The notes under the pieces were generated by a model. That model made no database searches, was not told the DNA's origin, and saw only the letters and a program-made list of their open reading frames with translations. From NCBI GenBank assembly GCA_026225945.1, contig JAMJFZ010001781.1:358457-422456 (forward strand): a DNA stretch of 64,000 bases, read 5' to 3'. Positions within the stretch are counted from its first letter, which is position 1. Each line of letters opens with the position of its first letter. Positions 1 through 11,563 of this stretch are shown one piece after another. Position numbers and translations under genes: made by a program. The stretch is from Cricetomys ansorgei (lineage: Eukaryota; Chordata; Mammalia; Rodentia; Nesomyidae).

Positions 1-136
1 TTATGTTTATGTTTACCATCTTCTTAGTTGAACTTCTGGGGTCACCTGACACCTGCTCAGAAAAGATGACAGCAGACTTTCAGAGTGCTTCACCAGGGTT
101 ATCTTTGTAACCCCACTATTTGTTATGGGATAGTAG

Positions 137-240
137 TTTGGGGTGTTTCCTTGTCCTGAACATTATCTAAAATAGGTTTTTGTTATACAGATGATGTAAT
201 GCTAACCTCTGAGTGTTTTCCAGATTTGGAAAGCCATTAG
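137..240 (+). pseudogene. pol: ERV-L-like reverse transcriptase scrap
   Basis: A short open stretch ends in TAG at 238-240. It encodes a reverse-transcriptase-type catalytic motif, Y-T-D-D-V-M-L-T-S, with the YxDD box at 184-195. The residues after the aspartates resemble ERV-L-type polymerases more than gamma (YVDD) or beta (YMDD) types; that assignment is from memory of the families. The surrounding bases 1-480 show no other readable domain, so this is a decayed fragment. A chance match is possible but unlikely, because the motif is long and sits in one frame. Confidence 0.4.
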
Positions 241-479
241 AGAAACAACCAGCAGCAATGATACTCCACCTTCCTACAGCCCTACTGAGGCTGGGTTAAT
301 TGAAATCTAAAAAGACACTGCCACAACCCATAAGGTTATTGAATGGAAACTCTAGTGCCATGACTGGGATACAGCTCTGTGAGTTGTTGACCAGGGGAGC
401 CCTCCAGGCCCCACAAACCATAAAGATTATTGCTACTGCTCCAGTTGTATGCTTAGATTAGTCAGTAAGACTGTAGTAG

Positions 480-815
480 AACACCTACAGGGTGGCTTAG
501 CACAGAACACAAGGAGGCATATTTTATAAATGCAAGCTCTGCCAGACCTCAGCAGAGGGAACCACCATCCTGGCCAGCACCATACTCAATTGACAGTGGA
601 ACCCCGAGCGTCTGAGCTCAGGTACGTTTATTTTTTCAGAACTCCTTAGGTATTCTATTGATAGTACATGCAGGTCATTAGCAATTAACTCCCACAGAAA
701 TCCAACACCTGCAAACAATACAAAATGACCTAGACCTAGGATAGCCCCTCACACAACAGTGTGTAAAACAATTTCAAACATAACTAAAAATAAACTTCCC
801 CAATATAAGACCCTA
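480..815 (-). repeat. LTR-like relic, same family as the 56.5-58.5 kb element
   Basis: This segment aligns by eye with the two LTRs at 56,534-56,830 and 58,215-58,510. Shared blocks include 'ctctgccagacct', 'agagggaaccaccat', 'gtggaacc', 'aacaatacaaaatg' and 'aactaaaaataaact', in the same order and orientation. The ends are decayed: no TG..CA termini or target duplication can be placed. No matching internal sequence is recognised on either side. Confidence 0.55.
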
Positions 816-1960
816 TTGCTAAGGACAATACATGTGCATGCTTTGACTATAGAATATGTGGCAATTTATCTGAGACTCGACTGGAAACTCCCAGCCTGCT
901 GCCTGTCTTTCCTATTTCCAGAGGTGGCTATGTAGGCTACTGGTTAGGAACTGTCACCAGCAATCCTGCTTTGTGATGTACCCTGCATGCTCAAATATTG
1001 ACATGCCAAGAAGGATGTGCCTGTTTGTACAATAGTGGCTTGTCTGCTGTGGATAAAACAAATAGCCTTCTGACTTGGCTTAATGCCTGCCCCACAACAG
1101 GGAGTTCACATCTGCTACAGTAAGCCAGGACAAAAATTTGTGGCTGGGAAGGTCATAGGACCCAATGGAAAAGCAACTTTCATAGTTTTACTAGTTAGAT
1201 GTGATGTGCCTTTAAAGCTGACCTCTAAACATGTGTGTTTACAACCATAGATCATTCTTGGTATCTGCTTAAACTCATAAACTCATAGTGAAGCTCCTGA
1301 GAACACTGACTGTTACTGTAGCATTGGGGCCTACATTTTAGCCTCAGGTGGACATCAATATTCACCCCCTCCAAGGCGTAGGGATCACTGCAGAAGGGAG
1401 AAAGAATGCAAGAGCCAGGAAAAGGGGCAGAGTGTGTATAACAGTTTCCTCCCAGATCAAAGCATTCCATCTTGCAGGAGATCTCCTTAATCGGTGTGGT
1501 AATCAACTAAATAAGAGCTTTAACTCCCTGAAAAAGTCCAGATTCACTAGGCCCCTCCCTGCCAGAGTAAGCAGAGCTCAGTTTCAAAGTGGACTGTCAC
1601 ACAAGTAAAGCTGCACAGAAGATTCAGACCCGGCCAGTTGACTGGAAGAGATTTAGGCCAAGTTGAATGCTTTTACTATCCTTACTTTTGGTCTATCGTG
1701 GGTTCCCTGTCTGGAATAAGTAGACAAGTGTGTTTCATCTCCCTGGGAAAGGTTTTGTCACACAACATCAAATCCATATGGCAGAGGATCACCACCAAAT
1801 AATGATTTCTGAAGGAGCAGTTGCAGAGGTTACCATTGGTATTACTTGGTCTAGTTCGAGTGGCCATCCTCCCTGGGCTCATGACACTGTGGGGATGGTG
1901 GAGGGTGCTTTGTCCTCACTTTTCTCTCTACACACCCCTGCCACCATAGCTTTCCCATAC
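816..1960. other. No gene seen; decayed repeats
   Basis: No coding region or RNA gene can be supported. A block near 1,350-1,440 ('ccccctccaaggcgtagggatca', then 'aaagaatgcaagagccagga') resembles a sequence common in rodent L1 3' ends, but that is a memory match at low confidence. The short frames here have no domain signature. Confidence 0.35.
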
Positions 1961-2223
1961 CTCTAAAATCTGGAGGGCTGAAAGCCGCTGCTCCTTCTGT
2001 ACCAGGGCGTAGGCATACACCAGTGCCACATCTGCAGTGTTTAGCATGGTCCAGCGATGCTTGCTGTCCAGAATGGCTTCCACCAAATGTATCACCTAAG
2101 CCAGATTGTGTTGAAAGTCCTGAAACAGTTTGCCTGCGAGGGTCACCAGCTCAACTGGAAAAGAGCAGGCACCCCATGACCCTTTAGCAGTCTCAGGAAG
2201 TTCTGCATCCTCCAAGAGCAGCT
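1961..2223 (-). pseudogene. Exon-like coding relic with one in-frame stop
   Basis: Reading the minus strand from 2223, 87 codons are open except for a single TAG (2096-2098 on the plus strand). The segment is bounded by a plausible acceptor (TTCTGTGTTGACAG, just right of 2223) and a plausible donor (GTATGG, just left of 1961). The inferred peptide looks protein-like rather than random, with helical stretches such as 'TLAGKLFQDFQHNLA' and 'TADVALVYAYALVQKEQ'. I do not recognise the family. The stop would be explained by one C-to-T change (CAG to TAG). It may be a decayed exon of a duplicated host gene. Only one exon is visible, so the host gene cannot be named. Confidence 0.4.
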
Positions 2224-3885
2224 CTGTCAACACAGAACATTCAGAAGAACACCATCACCAACCATATTTTATCCATGAGCCTCCAGAAAAATTCAGGATA
2301 TGTGATCCTCAGGCTATACCACTTCCAAGATAGGATAACTCACCTGAGCAAAACTAGCATTGTTTTATAATCCTTCTCTAATTCCCCCAAATCACTGTGT
2401 CCTTAAGGAAGGCAGCTATGCACAGATCACTGAGCAGGGCACTCTACAAAAACCCAGTCCCACTTGTCTGAACCTTAACGTTTTACCCTGGCTTGGTACT
2501 TTCATCTCTTTTCCCTTCCTAGGCTCCAGGCTCTGATACAAGTTGTGATTGGTTTCATTTTGCTCTTTTCTCTAGTATCTCTGGGTTTTCCAGAGGCCCA
2601 GGCATCTGCCACATAGGTGACAAGGCATCCACCTAACCAAAGGCAGTCGATCTTTTGACAGAGCTAGGGATTTCCAGGATGAAATGATTGGTCCTGGAGC
2701 ATCTTAAGGCAGGAGGGAACATGCTAGGAGAGAAATCACAGTGATTTCTCAGCAGATTCACAGGACTGAAGAAATCCCATCTGAAGGTATTGGAACAACA
2801 GTTGCTAGATTATCAGGCATAAAACTAAATCATGGAGATTCAGTTTCTGTGGAATACTTTCCAAAAGTGAGGCTGAGGACAGCTTTCCTGCAGGAAGCCC
2901 AGCCTGTTGTGTCTACTAGCAAAAGCCTCTCCGGGCTGGTTCCTATGCACACTGGAGTTTACATCATGTGCCTTACCAGCCCTCAACAATAGAGTGTTCA
3001 GGACTCTCACAGACCAGAATCAGGGCTATCTCAGGATCCAAGTGTCACTCAGTACTACAACTCCCTGGTAGAGTGGAGACTTGGTCTGTGCCTGAGAAGA
3101 CCCTTATCTGAGAAAAAAAAAAAGCTCCCAGTGAAACACCACCTAGGCTGGAACCAAAACGCCAAGCACATGCTGCCCAGACCTTTCCAAAACGCTGTTC
3201 CCTGAGAGGCATAGATTGTCAAAAGTGAGATTTCCAAACACCAGATGTAGAGCCTGAATGGTGCAGTATTTGGCACCATTATGGGCACCACATACCTGTG
3301 CTTACTTGAGGATCCTCCCAGAACACCCTTCCAACCTGTCCTCTTCCACCAACTCCTACCTGAGAACCACACGCCTACTGACTTTTGTTGCTGCCTTAGC
3401 TGGTTCTCCTGGGCTGGAAATTATAGCTACAAAGTATCCAGGCTTAGAGGCTCCCGAGAAGACTAGATATGGGGACAAGATGGTCCCCGCTTTGTAGCCC
3501 AGCGGGAGACTTTGGTCCAGGACACACACCTGGAGCACCCTCGTTTACCCATACTCAAAGTCTAGTAAGTACCCAAATGTTATTCAAAAGCTCAAAGGCA
3601 AAAAAATGTTCTATCTCTCGCTCTGGAGATTCCAAGCCCAGGCACACAATAGATTAACAGCCTCATCAAACTCTATAATCCAGTTTGCATTGTTTAAATA
3701 TGCTTAATAGTACAGTCCTCAATATGGGATCTTAGTGATTAGAAATTATGATCAGGATGCTTGACCATGCCACATGGTACAACCAGAAGTTATATACAGC
3801 ACATAAAATTACTATTGCCCCTGGAGTAACAGAATTTTTGTTTCTTTATTGTTCGCTATTGTTTGGTTGGGGTTTTTTTTGGGTG
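2224..3885. other. No gene seen
   Basis: Several frames of 60-105 codons occur on both strands, but none shows a domain, a signal peptide or a consistent codon pattern. A short A-run lies at 3112-3123. I see nothing else to annotate. Confidence 0.4.
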
Positions 3886-4029
3886 GGGGGTGCAAAACAC
3901 CATGTAGACCATGATGGCCACCAACTAGCTATGTAGATCAGGATGACCTTGAACTCAGTATGTAGACAGGATAACCTGGAACTCCAATTCTCCTGCCTCT
4001 ATTTCCCAAGTTCTGGCATTACAGTGGAG
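3886..4029 (-). repeat. Old B1 SINE
   Basis: The minus-strand B1 body is recognisable from 'gaccttgaactcagtatgta', 'cctggaactcc', 'ctcctgcctct' and 'cccaagttctggcattacag'. It is strongly diverged, with a poly-T tract (poly-A of the insert) near 3870. Confidence 0.6.
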
Positions 4030-4065
4030 TCAATGCTAAATCAATGTAGTATTTTTCTTTTCTTT

Positions 4066-4230
4066 TCTTTTTTAATGTGTGCTCTATCTGCATGTACACT
4101 TGCATGCCAGAAGAGGGCATCTGATCCCTTTATAGATGGTTGTGTGCCACCATGTGATTGTTGGGAATTAAACTCAGACCTCTGAAAGAGCAGTCAGTGC
4201 TCTTAGCGGCTGAGCTATCTCTCCAGCCCT
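4066..4230 (-). repeat. B2/B3-type SINE
   Basis: The plus strand ends in 'gctgagctatctctccagccc', the reverse complement of the tRNA-derived head of B2/B3. Upstream 'accatgtgattgttgggaattaaactcagacct' contains the diverged B-box half, and 'gaagagggcatctgatccc' is the typical middle. Confidence 0.75.
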
Positions 4231-4321
4231 TGTAGTATTTCTTTAAACATAGATAAGGTGCTATATATTTTAGTACATTTGAAAAAACTCTAACTGAAAC
4301 ACCATTATAAATTTCCTTTAG

Positions 4322-4480
4322 TTGTGTATGTGTGTGTGTGTGTCTGTCTGTGGGCACACATGCCACTGTGTGTTTGTAGGTCAGAGGACAGGCAGAATGA
4401 TGTATCCCAGGATCAAACTCAGGATGTCAGGCTTGGGAGCAAGCAACTTTTTCTGCTGGGCTGTCACGCCAGCATCCCTC
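4322..4480 (-). repeat. GT-rich tract followed by a B3/B4-type SINE
   Basis: A (TG)n tract at 4322-4345 leads into 'gtaggtcagaggacagg', 'caggatcaaactcaggatgtcaggct' and 'tctgctgggctgtcacgcc', the order expected for a minus-strand B3/B4-type SINE. Confidence 0.55.
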
Positions 4481-5940
4481 TCAGTTTGTTGGCTAGCTTT
4501 TTAAGTCAGACATCATAAATATATGATTTAGCTTCTGCAAGGAAGCTCCTACTTCCAGAAGCTTCTCCAGTGCAGACTCAGGACTTATTACCTTTATACA
4601 TTTTTTGAGATATGAATGAAAGCTCATTCAACTAACTTTGAAATCATATGTTTCTGCAGAGAAACCTAAATATTTTGTCACCTGCTTTGTAGTTTTGACT
4701 CAACTGATAAACCCACAGCTAAGAGTATTTATGGTTTGTCAAAATAACCTTTCAGACATGCCTTCAAAAGGGTAAACGTGCTGTTTGAGCACTTTATAAA
4801 CGTGGCAACAGTTCCAAAATCTGAAGAATCAAGTGAGCTGATAGGCGGATATTGCCTTTGAAGAGGAAGCTAGTCATTGCTCAGTTGTGTCAAATATTTG
4901 ACCTTGTCAGGTGCCTTAAGAACATGGTGTAGGTACAGAGGTAGTTTTTTTGGGAGGGGAGTACTAACTCAGGCTGTTTACCCATGTGCTTCTCATTTTA
5001 AAACAATAGCAACGTGAGTTGACCTAGATGGTAAGCTTGCTATGCCTACTATAGTGCATCCCGTGACAGTGGACAGGCATCTCTTGCCCCAACTGCTACT
5101 GAGACAGATTTCTAACTTGTAACTGATTCCTAACTTGTAACAGATTCCCACTGTGCCTTTTACCCTCTAGCTCTAAAAAGAGATAGGAGAAAGAGGAATC
5201 TTCCCCACTCTTGCAGGCAGCCTTTAAAGACAGAAAGAGAGAAAAGAGAAATTCACTGCCCTTTTTTACTATCCTTTAGCTTGACTATCCTTAGCTTGGA
5301 TAACAGGAACATCAGAGAGAACTAGCTGAACTGAATTAACATCTTTCAAACAATTCCACGAAATGTCATGGACAACTGCCAACACTCTCCCAGAAGTCCA
5401 AGTAGCCTGTAATCATAAGTAAGGCTGCACAGGACAAAAGACTTCTTGGCAAATGCTTTGCTACACTCTCCCTCCCTTTTAATAAGCCATAACTTGTATG
5501 ATATTGATTACTTTTTCCCTGAGGACTTTTACTAGACCATCCCTTTTCCTTTCTGGTCTTTAGGGGTTTATCTTTAGCATTCATGCATGATGCATTACTA
5601 ACAGAAAGTGAGAAACCAGCTGTGTTTTTCCGAAGGTCTTCCCTGTGAGACACCTTTGGTGGTTTCTCAGGAGATGTGAGTTGCTTGAATCAATCCCCTC
5701 TTTCTCTGGAGATTTTTTACTCTCAGGGAGATGGCAAATTTCTGTTTCAGATACTGTCTTGTGACTCTGCGCTAAGACTTAGGGTTGTTTTTCCTTGACT
5801 ATCTGGAACTTGGGGTTTAGGTATTTTCTTCTTGTTTCTGCTTGCTGTGTTCTCTCCCTCTAAAAGGGACGTCAAAATCTCCTCAGGACTACTGCACTGT
5901 TGGCCATTGTACAGGTCATGGGAAGTCTCGGGACTCTTGG
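4481..5940. other. No assignable gene
   Basis: Mostly featureless. On the minus strand, two frames are open over 5366-5653 and from 5940 down to 5747, the second running out of the LTR. They are lysine- and serine-rich and carry no motif I know. Because the 3' LTR next door may be recombinant (see findings), this flank might come from elsewhere in the genome. Confidence 0.3.
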
Positions 5941-6526
5941 TGTTGGGTTCCCAAACTGGACCCCAACTTGATGACACGCCCACAGAGAGACACAGTCGGA
6001 TAATCAATGCAAAAAGCAAGAGGTTTATTAACCAGCGCTGGGGCCATTCTAACACGCAGGACAAAAGCGGCCCGAGAAGCAGAAAATGAAGCTTTTTATA
6101 CAAAATACAGACAGTTGCTAGGCATAAACCGATTTGGTACAAGTCGATTGGTCCCCAAATTGTTTTTCTATTTTGATAGGTTAGGGCCAATTAACCTTTA
6201 AACTGATTGGAGCTGGCGTATAGCAAGGTCGTGGGCACCAGGAAATGTACACTTAGGGTCTTAGTCAACGTGGAAAGTCCCTTGCCCAAGGCTATTAGGT
6301 GGCAGCTGCAGCTGCCTCTCATACTTTAGTTTTGGGAATTTGGGCTGGGTCACAGTGCCCTTGAATTAAGCCTGACAATAATTGTTTTATGGTTTCTGGG
6401 GTAGGCTAGTTCTTTGAACAGGGAGTTCTGGAAAGTACTCAATAATTATTGTATTGAGTAGAGAAAGCCTAAGTTCCTGTTAAGAGTTTAGGATTAATGC
6501 CCAGGGCCGGGGTCTCCGGCCTCACA
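5941..6526 (-). repeat. 3' LTR of the class I provirus
   Basis: 586 bp, TG..CA, immediately after the polypurine tract on the coding strand. On the minus strand it has a CCAAT box (plus-strand attgg near 6145), a TATAAAAAG box (plus strand near 6091-6100) and an AATAAA signal (plus strand near 6024-6030). It is nearly identical to the 5' LTR from the TATA box through U3, with one substitution and one 2-bp indel. It differs at about 14 sites in the roughly 155 bp of R-U5, all substitutions being transitions. Confidence 0.9.
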
Positions 6527-6541
6527 TTTCCCCCCTTTTCT
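6527..6541 (-). other. Polypurine tract of the class I provirus
   Basis: The coding strand reads AGAAAAGGGGGGAAA directly before the TG of the 3' LTR, the expected place and composition for the plus-strand primer of reverse transcription. Confidence 0.85.
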
Positions 6542-6568
6542 TTGGGAATATTGATTCCAATCATGGAA

Positions 6569-7177
6569 TCAAGGGCTTTCATCTGCAGGAACTGTCTGGT
6601 ATTGTCTGACTACCAATACTTGCACTGTATTGATGCGTTCTTTAATAAAAGTAACTAAGCGATTAAGAATGCAAGGGCCAAAAGTAAGCAGCAAGAGCAG
6701 TATTATAAGTGGTCCCAGGAATGTAGAAATTAAAGTTGTAAACCATGGGGACTGATTGAACCATGACTCAAACCATCCCTGGTTCTGGTCTCTTTCTTTT
6801 TGTCTGGATGCTAATCTTTCCCGCAACTTAGCCACTGAGTCTTTAACTACTCCTGGGTGGTCTATATAAAAATAGCACTCTTCTCTGAGAGATGCACACA
6901 ATCCTCCCTGTTGTAGGAAGAGGAGGTCTAGTCCCCTTCGGTTTTGTAAGAATACCTCAGAGAGAGAGGTTAGGGATTCCTGAAGTTTAGAAATTGAGTC
7001 TTCCATGGCTCTGATATCTATGTCTATGGCATCCCTTAGTCCCCTGTAGTAGGAAGTCTGGAGGGCTAAAGCAGTGCCTCCTGTAGCTACTCCTGCAGTC
7101 ACTCCTACCCCCAAAAGTACAGCCAGGGTCATACTTATAGGCTCCCTCTTGAACCTAACCTGCCCCTCCCAGATATC
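6569..7177 (-). pseudogene. env: Env transmembrane subunit (p15E-like)
   Basis: A frame covering the transmembrane subunit, just downstream of a basic cleavage-type site (K-R-E-P) at about 7140-7150. In order it shows a glycine/alanine-rich fusion peptide, a heptad region, the immunosuppressive-domain region, the cysteine cluster, a tryptophan-rich membrane-proximal part, a long hydrophobic anchor and a short tail. The cluster reads C-X6-C-Y: the last cysteine of the usual C-X6-C-C is tyrosine, so the normal covalent link to the surface subunit would be lost. The frame is continuous with the surface subunit upstream except for an in-frame TGA at 7178-7180. In its normal role the protein drives membrane fusion, but this copy is separated from its signal peptide by stops. 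Confidence 0.85.
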
Positions 7178-7180
7178 TAG

Positions 7181-8569
7181 TCATTCACTTTCTTGATGGT
7201 AAATAAGTCTAGGCACCAGCTGCACCATAACACAGAAATCTTTGGTTAGATTTAGGACACTTAGTTCAACACAGTGTTTTAGGCCAGTCCCACATACCCA
7301 CCATCCATCTTCTGGCGGAAGGAGGTATCCAGAGCTACGTTCAGCCTGAATGGTGGAATTGCAAAGATGTGAGTGGGTGGAAGGGACCTGCCCTGTACAA
7401 ATCCCTTGTCCTGAAACAGAAGTGATGGTAAGTCTGGGACCTCTGGAGTGCCACTGGCATCCATTTGCATCTGCTGAGTGTGAGAAGTTGTTCATTAACC
7501 CTATAGCTTCGTAATAAGGGGGAGCTATATCATAACACAGCCAGCAAGCCTGAGTGGCTGTTGGGTTGGTGGCATTTAGGACTCTAAATGCCTGCTCAAT
7601 CATATAAGTAAGGTCTGACCCGGTTGGGCTAGGAGTTATAGGGGGCTGTGGACTGGGGCTCAGGGCCATCTTGGTGACAGTGTTGGAGATTGGACTGAGT
7701 GGCCTAGATTGGGGTCGAAGAAGATCAGCATTGGGCCCTATAGCTGATTTTTTGGGGTTTCTATTTTAAGTCTGATAGTTAAAGTGAGCCCTATATCTGT
7801 CCCAGTAACATAAACCCTCAGTCCCCAAGTTTTTCCTCTGAGCCATTGTGCTCCGGCCTTTTTCCCTGGTCCTGTAAAGCTAATATTAAGAGGATTACAA
7901 GTAAAATTGAGACATGGCCCGATTCCCGTACAGGTCCCACTCGAATGTTGGGCCCTCTGGGCAAGTTGGTACCCTCCTTGACATTTGTCCTGATATAATC
8001 CTGGTCCTGTGGACTTCCACTTTATAGCGATTAAATCCCAGATGGAACTAGGGTTCCAATAGACTGTACCTGTGGTTTCACAACCCCAGGCAGCACAGTA
8101 GTAGCTTTATGAGCCCCCACATCTATAGATTTTAGACCTATCACGCCCATCCCGAGGGCACACATAGAATGGGGCATCCGTCAGCTTATTTTGCAGTCGA
8201 GGGTGTCTACAACCAATTCCTGAATCCCTGACGCCTCCCCCGGAACAGGACATTTCGGAACAACTGGGTTTTCCATTGCATTCTGGCCTCCCAGGTTTGT
8301 CTGAGTCCATTCCCCCCACCCCCCAGAGTAATATTCCGGGATATCCCAGGCGTCCAGCCCTGCTACCAATTGGCAGAGGTCCGGGATTAGGTTTGGCCAC
8401 CAAGTGTAGGGGGCAGTGGTCTTGGATGTGGACCATACTGTTTCCCCAGTCTGGGAGATAATCTCCCAAGTAAGTTGTTGAGGGGTATGGGAGTTGGGGT
8501 CCCGATCGCTTTACCTAATGACTGGGCCCAAGCCCATACCCAGAAGATCATAAATGAAATCAGGAACAT
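7181..8569 (-). pseudogene. env: Env surface subunit, several frame breaks
   Basis: The coding strand starts with a hydrophobic signal-peptide-like segment at 8,520-8,569. Surface-subunit blocks follow, including tryptophan-rich N-terminal sequence and a C-W-L-C disulfide motif near 7,530-7,545 in the C-terminal part. Visible breaks are a frame change after the signal region, a further change around 8,180-8,370, an in-frame TAA at 8,107-8,109, a one-base shift in an A-run near 7,745-7,752, and the TGA at 7,178-7,180. The env start lies next to the end of pol, as in other gammaretroviruses. The family role is receptor binding, and this copy cannot make the protein. Confidence 0.8.
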
Positions 8570-8575
8570 CTTGTA

Positions 8576-10269
8576 TCAGATTTTTTTCTGGATCTTGATC
8601 TTGAGGGGATGTTCAGTCCGCTGAACCGTCCAGCTGGAGTTGGGCTTCTGATCTGCAGGCCTGATGTGTGAGGCGTGAATCCAAGCTGAGATGCTGTCTA
8701 CTTTGACTGCTGTGGGAGTAGTCAAGAGGACAATGTAAGGTCCTTTCCACCGTGGTTCCAATGTCTGGGCCCGATGACGGCCGACATAGACTGAGTCTTC
8801 AACCTGGTACAGGTGAGGTGTTTCGAGAGTCCCAGGCCAGTAAGCCTCGGCTAATCACAGCCACAGTTCTTTCTGGATGGCTTGAAGACCTACCATACAA
8901 ATCACTATTACTTATTTGAGAGGGCAGCCTGAGGTCATACATAGTGGTTAGGGGCGCAGGGGCCCCATACAGGATCTCAAAGGGAGTTAAGTTATGTAAG
9001 GAAGGAGTATTTCTGACCCGGAACAGCGCTAAGGGAAGGAGCATCACCCAGTCGGCCCCGCCAGTCTCCATGGTCAATTTGGTCAGGGTCTCTTTTAGAG
9101 TACTATTCATTCTTTCTACCTGCCCTGAACTCTGGGGGTGGTAGGCACAATGCAACTTCCAATCAAACCCCAGATACTTGGCCACTCCCTGACTTACCTG
9201 GGCAATGAAGGAAGGTCCATTGTCAGAACCTATTACCTTAGGAATCCCTAACCACAGGAAGATGTCCTCTAGGATTTTCTTGGCGACCACCGTTGCAGTT
9301 TCTCTCTTTGTGGGGAAGGCTTCAACCCAGTGGGAGAAGGTATCTATAAAAATTAGTAGGTATCTATTACCGTACCTGGCTGGCTTAATTTCAGTGAAAT
9401 CAACCTCCCAGTAGACATCTGGCCGATCCCCTCGCAGTCTTTTACCAGAGGGGGATTTGTTTGGGCGGGCATTCACCTTTTGACAGGCTACACAATTCCG
9501 GACCACATGGTACACCAAGTTCTTGGCTTGTGGAATGATATACTTAGTGTTTTTCAGGGTGGCCATTAGTTTCTTCTCTCCTAGGTGAGTCCATTGGTGC
9601 ATCTGTTGTATCATCTGTTCAGCTTCCCTCTGGGGAAGCAGGATCCTACCATCTTGATTTATCCATACCTGTAGCTCAGAATCATATTCTTTTTCATAGT
9701 CTGTTATCATGGCTAGGTCCTGTACTGTGTACTGAAACGGCGGCTCAGGTTGCAGGTCTTGTCTGGGCAAGGGCGCAAGCGGGTGAGGAACCCATGCTGG
9801 CAAAATGGTGGCACTATCACTGTCTGCTGCCACCTTCCTGGCTTCCGAGTCTGCCATCCGGTTGCCCCTGGCTACTTTTGAGGAGTCTTTCTGATGCCCC
9901 GGACAGTGAATTATACAAACTTTAAGAGGCAGGTAGAGGGCACCTAACAAGGCCAGTATTTCTGCCTTGTTTTTAATTTCTCTCCTGGCCGAAGTGAGGA
10001 GACCTCTTTGTTGGTAGATGGCCCCATGTACATGAGCCATTGCAAAGGCATACCGGCTGTCAGTATATATATTGATCTCTTTTTCCTTGTCCCAGTTCTA
10101 GCGCTTTAATTAGTGCTATGAGTTCAGCTCGCTGGGCGGAGGTTCCCTCTGGCAATGATTGGGCCCAGATAACTTTTTCTCCATCCACTACCACTGCCCC
10201 CGCTTTCCACTTTCCGCTTACCTTCTTCATCATAACTGCTGCCATCTGTGTACCACGTGGCATCAGCAT
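8576..10269 (-). pseudogene. pol: Pol 3' part: RNase H and integrase
   Basis: The main open frame is 8,799-10,040. It covers the end of RNase H (D in 'NRMADSEAR'), the integrase zinc-binding H-H-C-C region ('MHQWTH' and 'CVACQK'), and the catalytic D-D-E set seen as 'EVDFTE', 'GSDNGPSF' and 'SGQVERMN'. The integrase C-terminal GPY-type region ('RWKGPYIVL') lies in a separate frame at 8,576-8,761, so there is a frame break around 8,860-8,890. The middle of RNase H, with E in 'QRAELIAL', is in another frame at 10,060-10,269. All catalytic residues are present although the frame is not continuous. The protein would process RNA-DNA hybrids and integrate viral DNA. Confidence 0.9.
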
Positions 10270-11563
10270 CTGGTAGGGGAAGGTCGGTCAGGTCCTTTCT
10301 CCATCCATGAGCTTCTGCCAAGACTTGTAGACAGTCATGTTCAGGGACATCAAAGTCCGGATCAGGCAGCAAGGTGGCAGGGTTTAACCCGCTTGTGGGG
10401 GTGAAGGCGATACGGTCAGAGTTCAGCAACAATGTCTGGTAGTGGGTCATCCTCGCATTGGTGAGCCACCGGTCGGGAGGTTGTCTGACCACACTCTCCA
10501 ATGCATGAGGGGCAGTTATGGTTAGGTTTTGACCAAGAGTCAATTTGTCAGCATCTTTAACCAAAGCTGCAACTGCCGCTACTAGGCGCAGGCAAGGAGG
10601 CCATCCTGCTGCCACAGAATCCAATTTTTTTGATAGATAGGTCACGAGTTGTCTCCAGGGACCCAATTTTTGGGTGAGGACCCCTTTAGCTATGCCATCA
10701 TGTTCTGCAACATAAAGGTGAAATGGTTTGGAGACATCAGGAAGTCCCAATGCTGGGGAGTATAGCAATGCTTTCTTGATGTCCTCAAAAGCCACCTGGT
10801 GTCTCTCCCCCCAGGTAAATGGGCAGTTCTCCTTGGTCAGTGAATATAGGGGAGCCACTAATTCTGCAAAGCCGGGGATCCAGAGGCGGCAAAACCCAGC
10901 CGTGCCCAAGAACTCTCTCACCTGTTGGGGCATTCGGGGCGTTGGGATGTGGAGCACAGTCTCTTTCCTTGCTTCCGAAAGCCACCGCCTTCCATCTCGT
11001 AGGAGATACCCCAAATAACTAACCTCCTTCTTGCAGAGTTGTGGCTTTTTAGCTGAGGCTCTGTATCCCAAGTCTCCAAGTTCTGTTAGCAGCCGTTGTG
11101 TTCCCTTGAGGCACTCAGCCTCAGTCTGGGCAGCCAACAGCAGGTCATCAACATACTGAAGGAGGGTTTCCTGTGGATTCTGCTCTCTGAACAGGGCAAG
11201 GTCCTGATGGAGTGCTTCATCAAAGATGGTGGGTGAATTTTTAAAGCCTTGGGGAAGCCGGGTCCATGTCAGCTGCCCAGTTATGCCAGATTCTGGATCA
11301 CGCCACTCAAAGGCAAATATAAGCTGGCTGGCTGGGCTTAGCAGCAAGCAGAAAAAGGCATCTTTTAAGTCTAAGATGGTGTACCACACTCTCTCAGGTG
11401 GCAAGGCACTCAGCAAATTATATGGGTTAGGAACAGTGGGGTGTACATCCTCCACTCGTCTGTTGACCTCTCTTAAGTCCTGGACCGGCCGGTAATCGTT
11501 GGTGCCAGGTTTCTGTACCGGCAACAATGGGGTGTTCCAGGGGGACTGACATCTTTTAAGCAC
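10124..11563 (-). pseudogene. pol: Pol: reverse transcriptase plus start of RNase H
   Basis: A long open frame of 479 codons begins inside the reverse transcriptase fingers. It carries 'LPQGFKNSP' and the catalytic YVDD at residues 137-140 (nucleotides 11,144-11,155), a gammaretroviral signature. It then runs through thumb and connection to the first RNase H motif 'WYTDGSSY', and shifts frame near 10,230. The N-terminal part of the enzyme lies upstream in a different frame (about 11,564-11,830). This is the longest intact piece of the provirus, and no catalytic residue appears changed. Confidence 0.92.
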
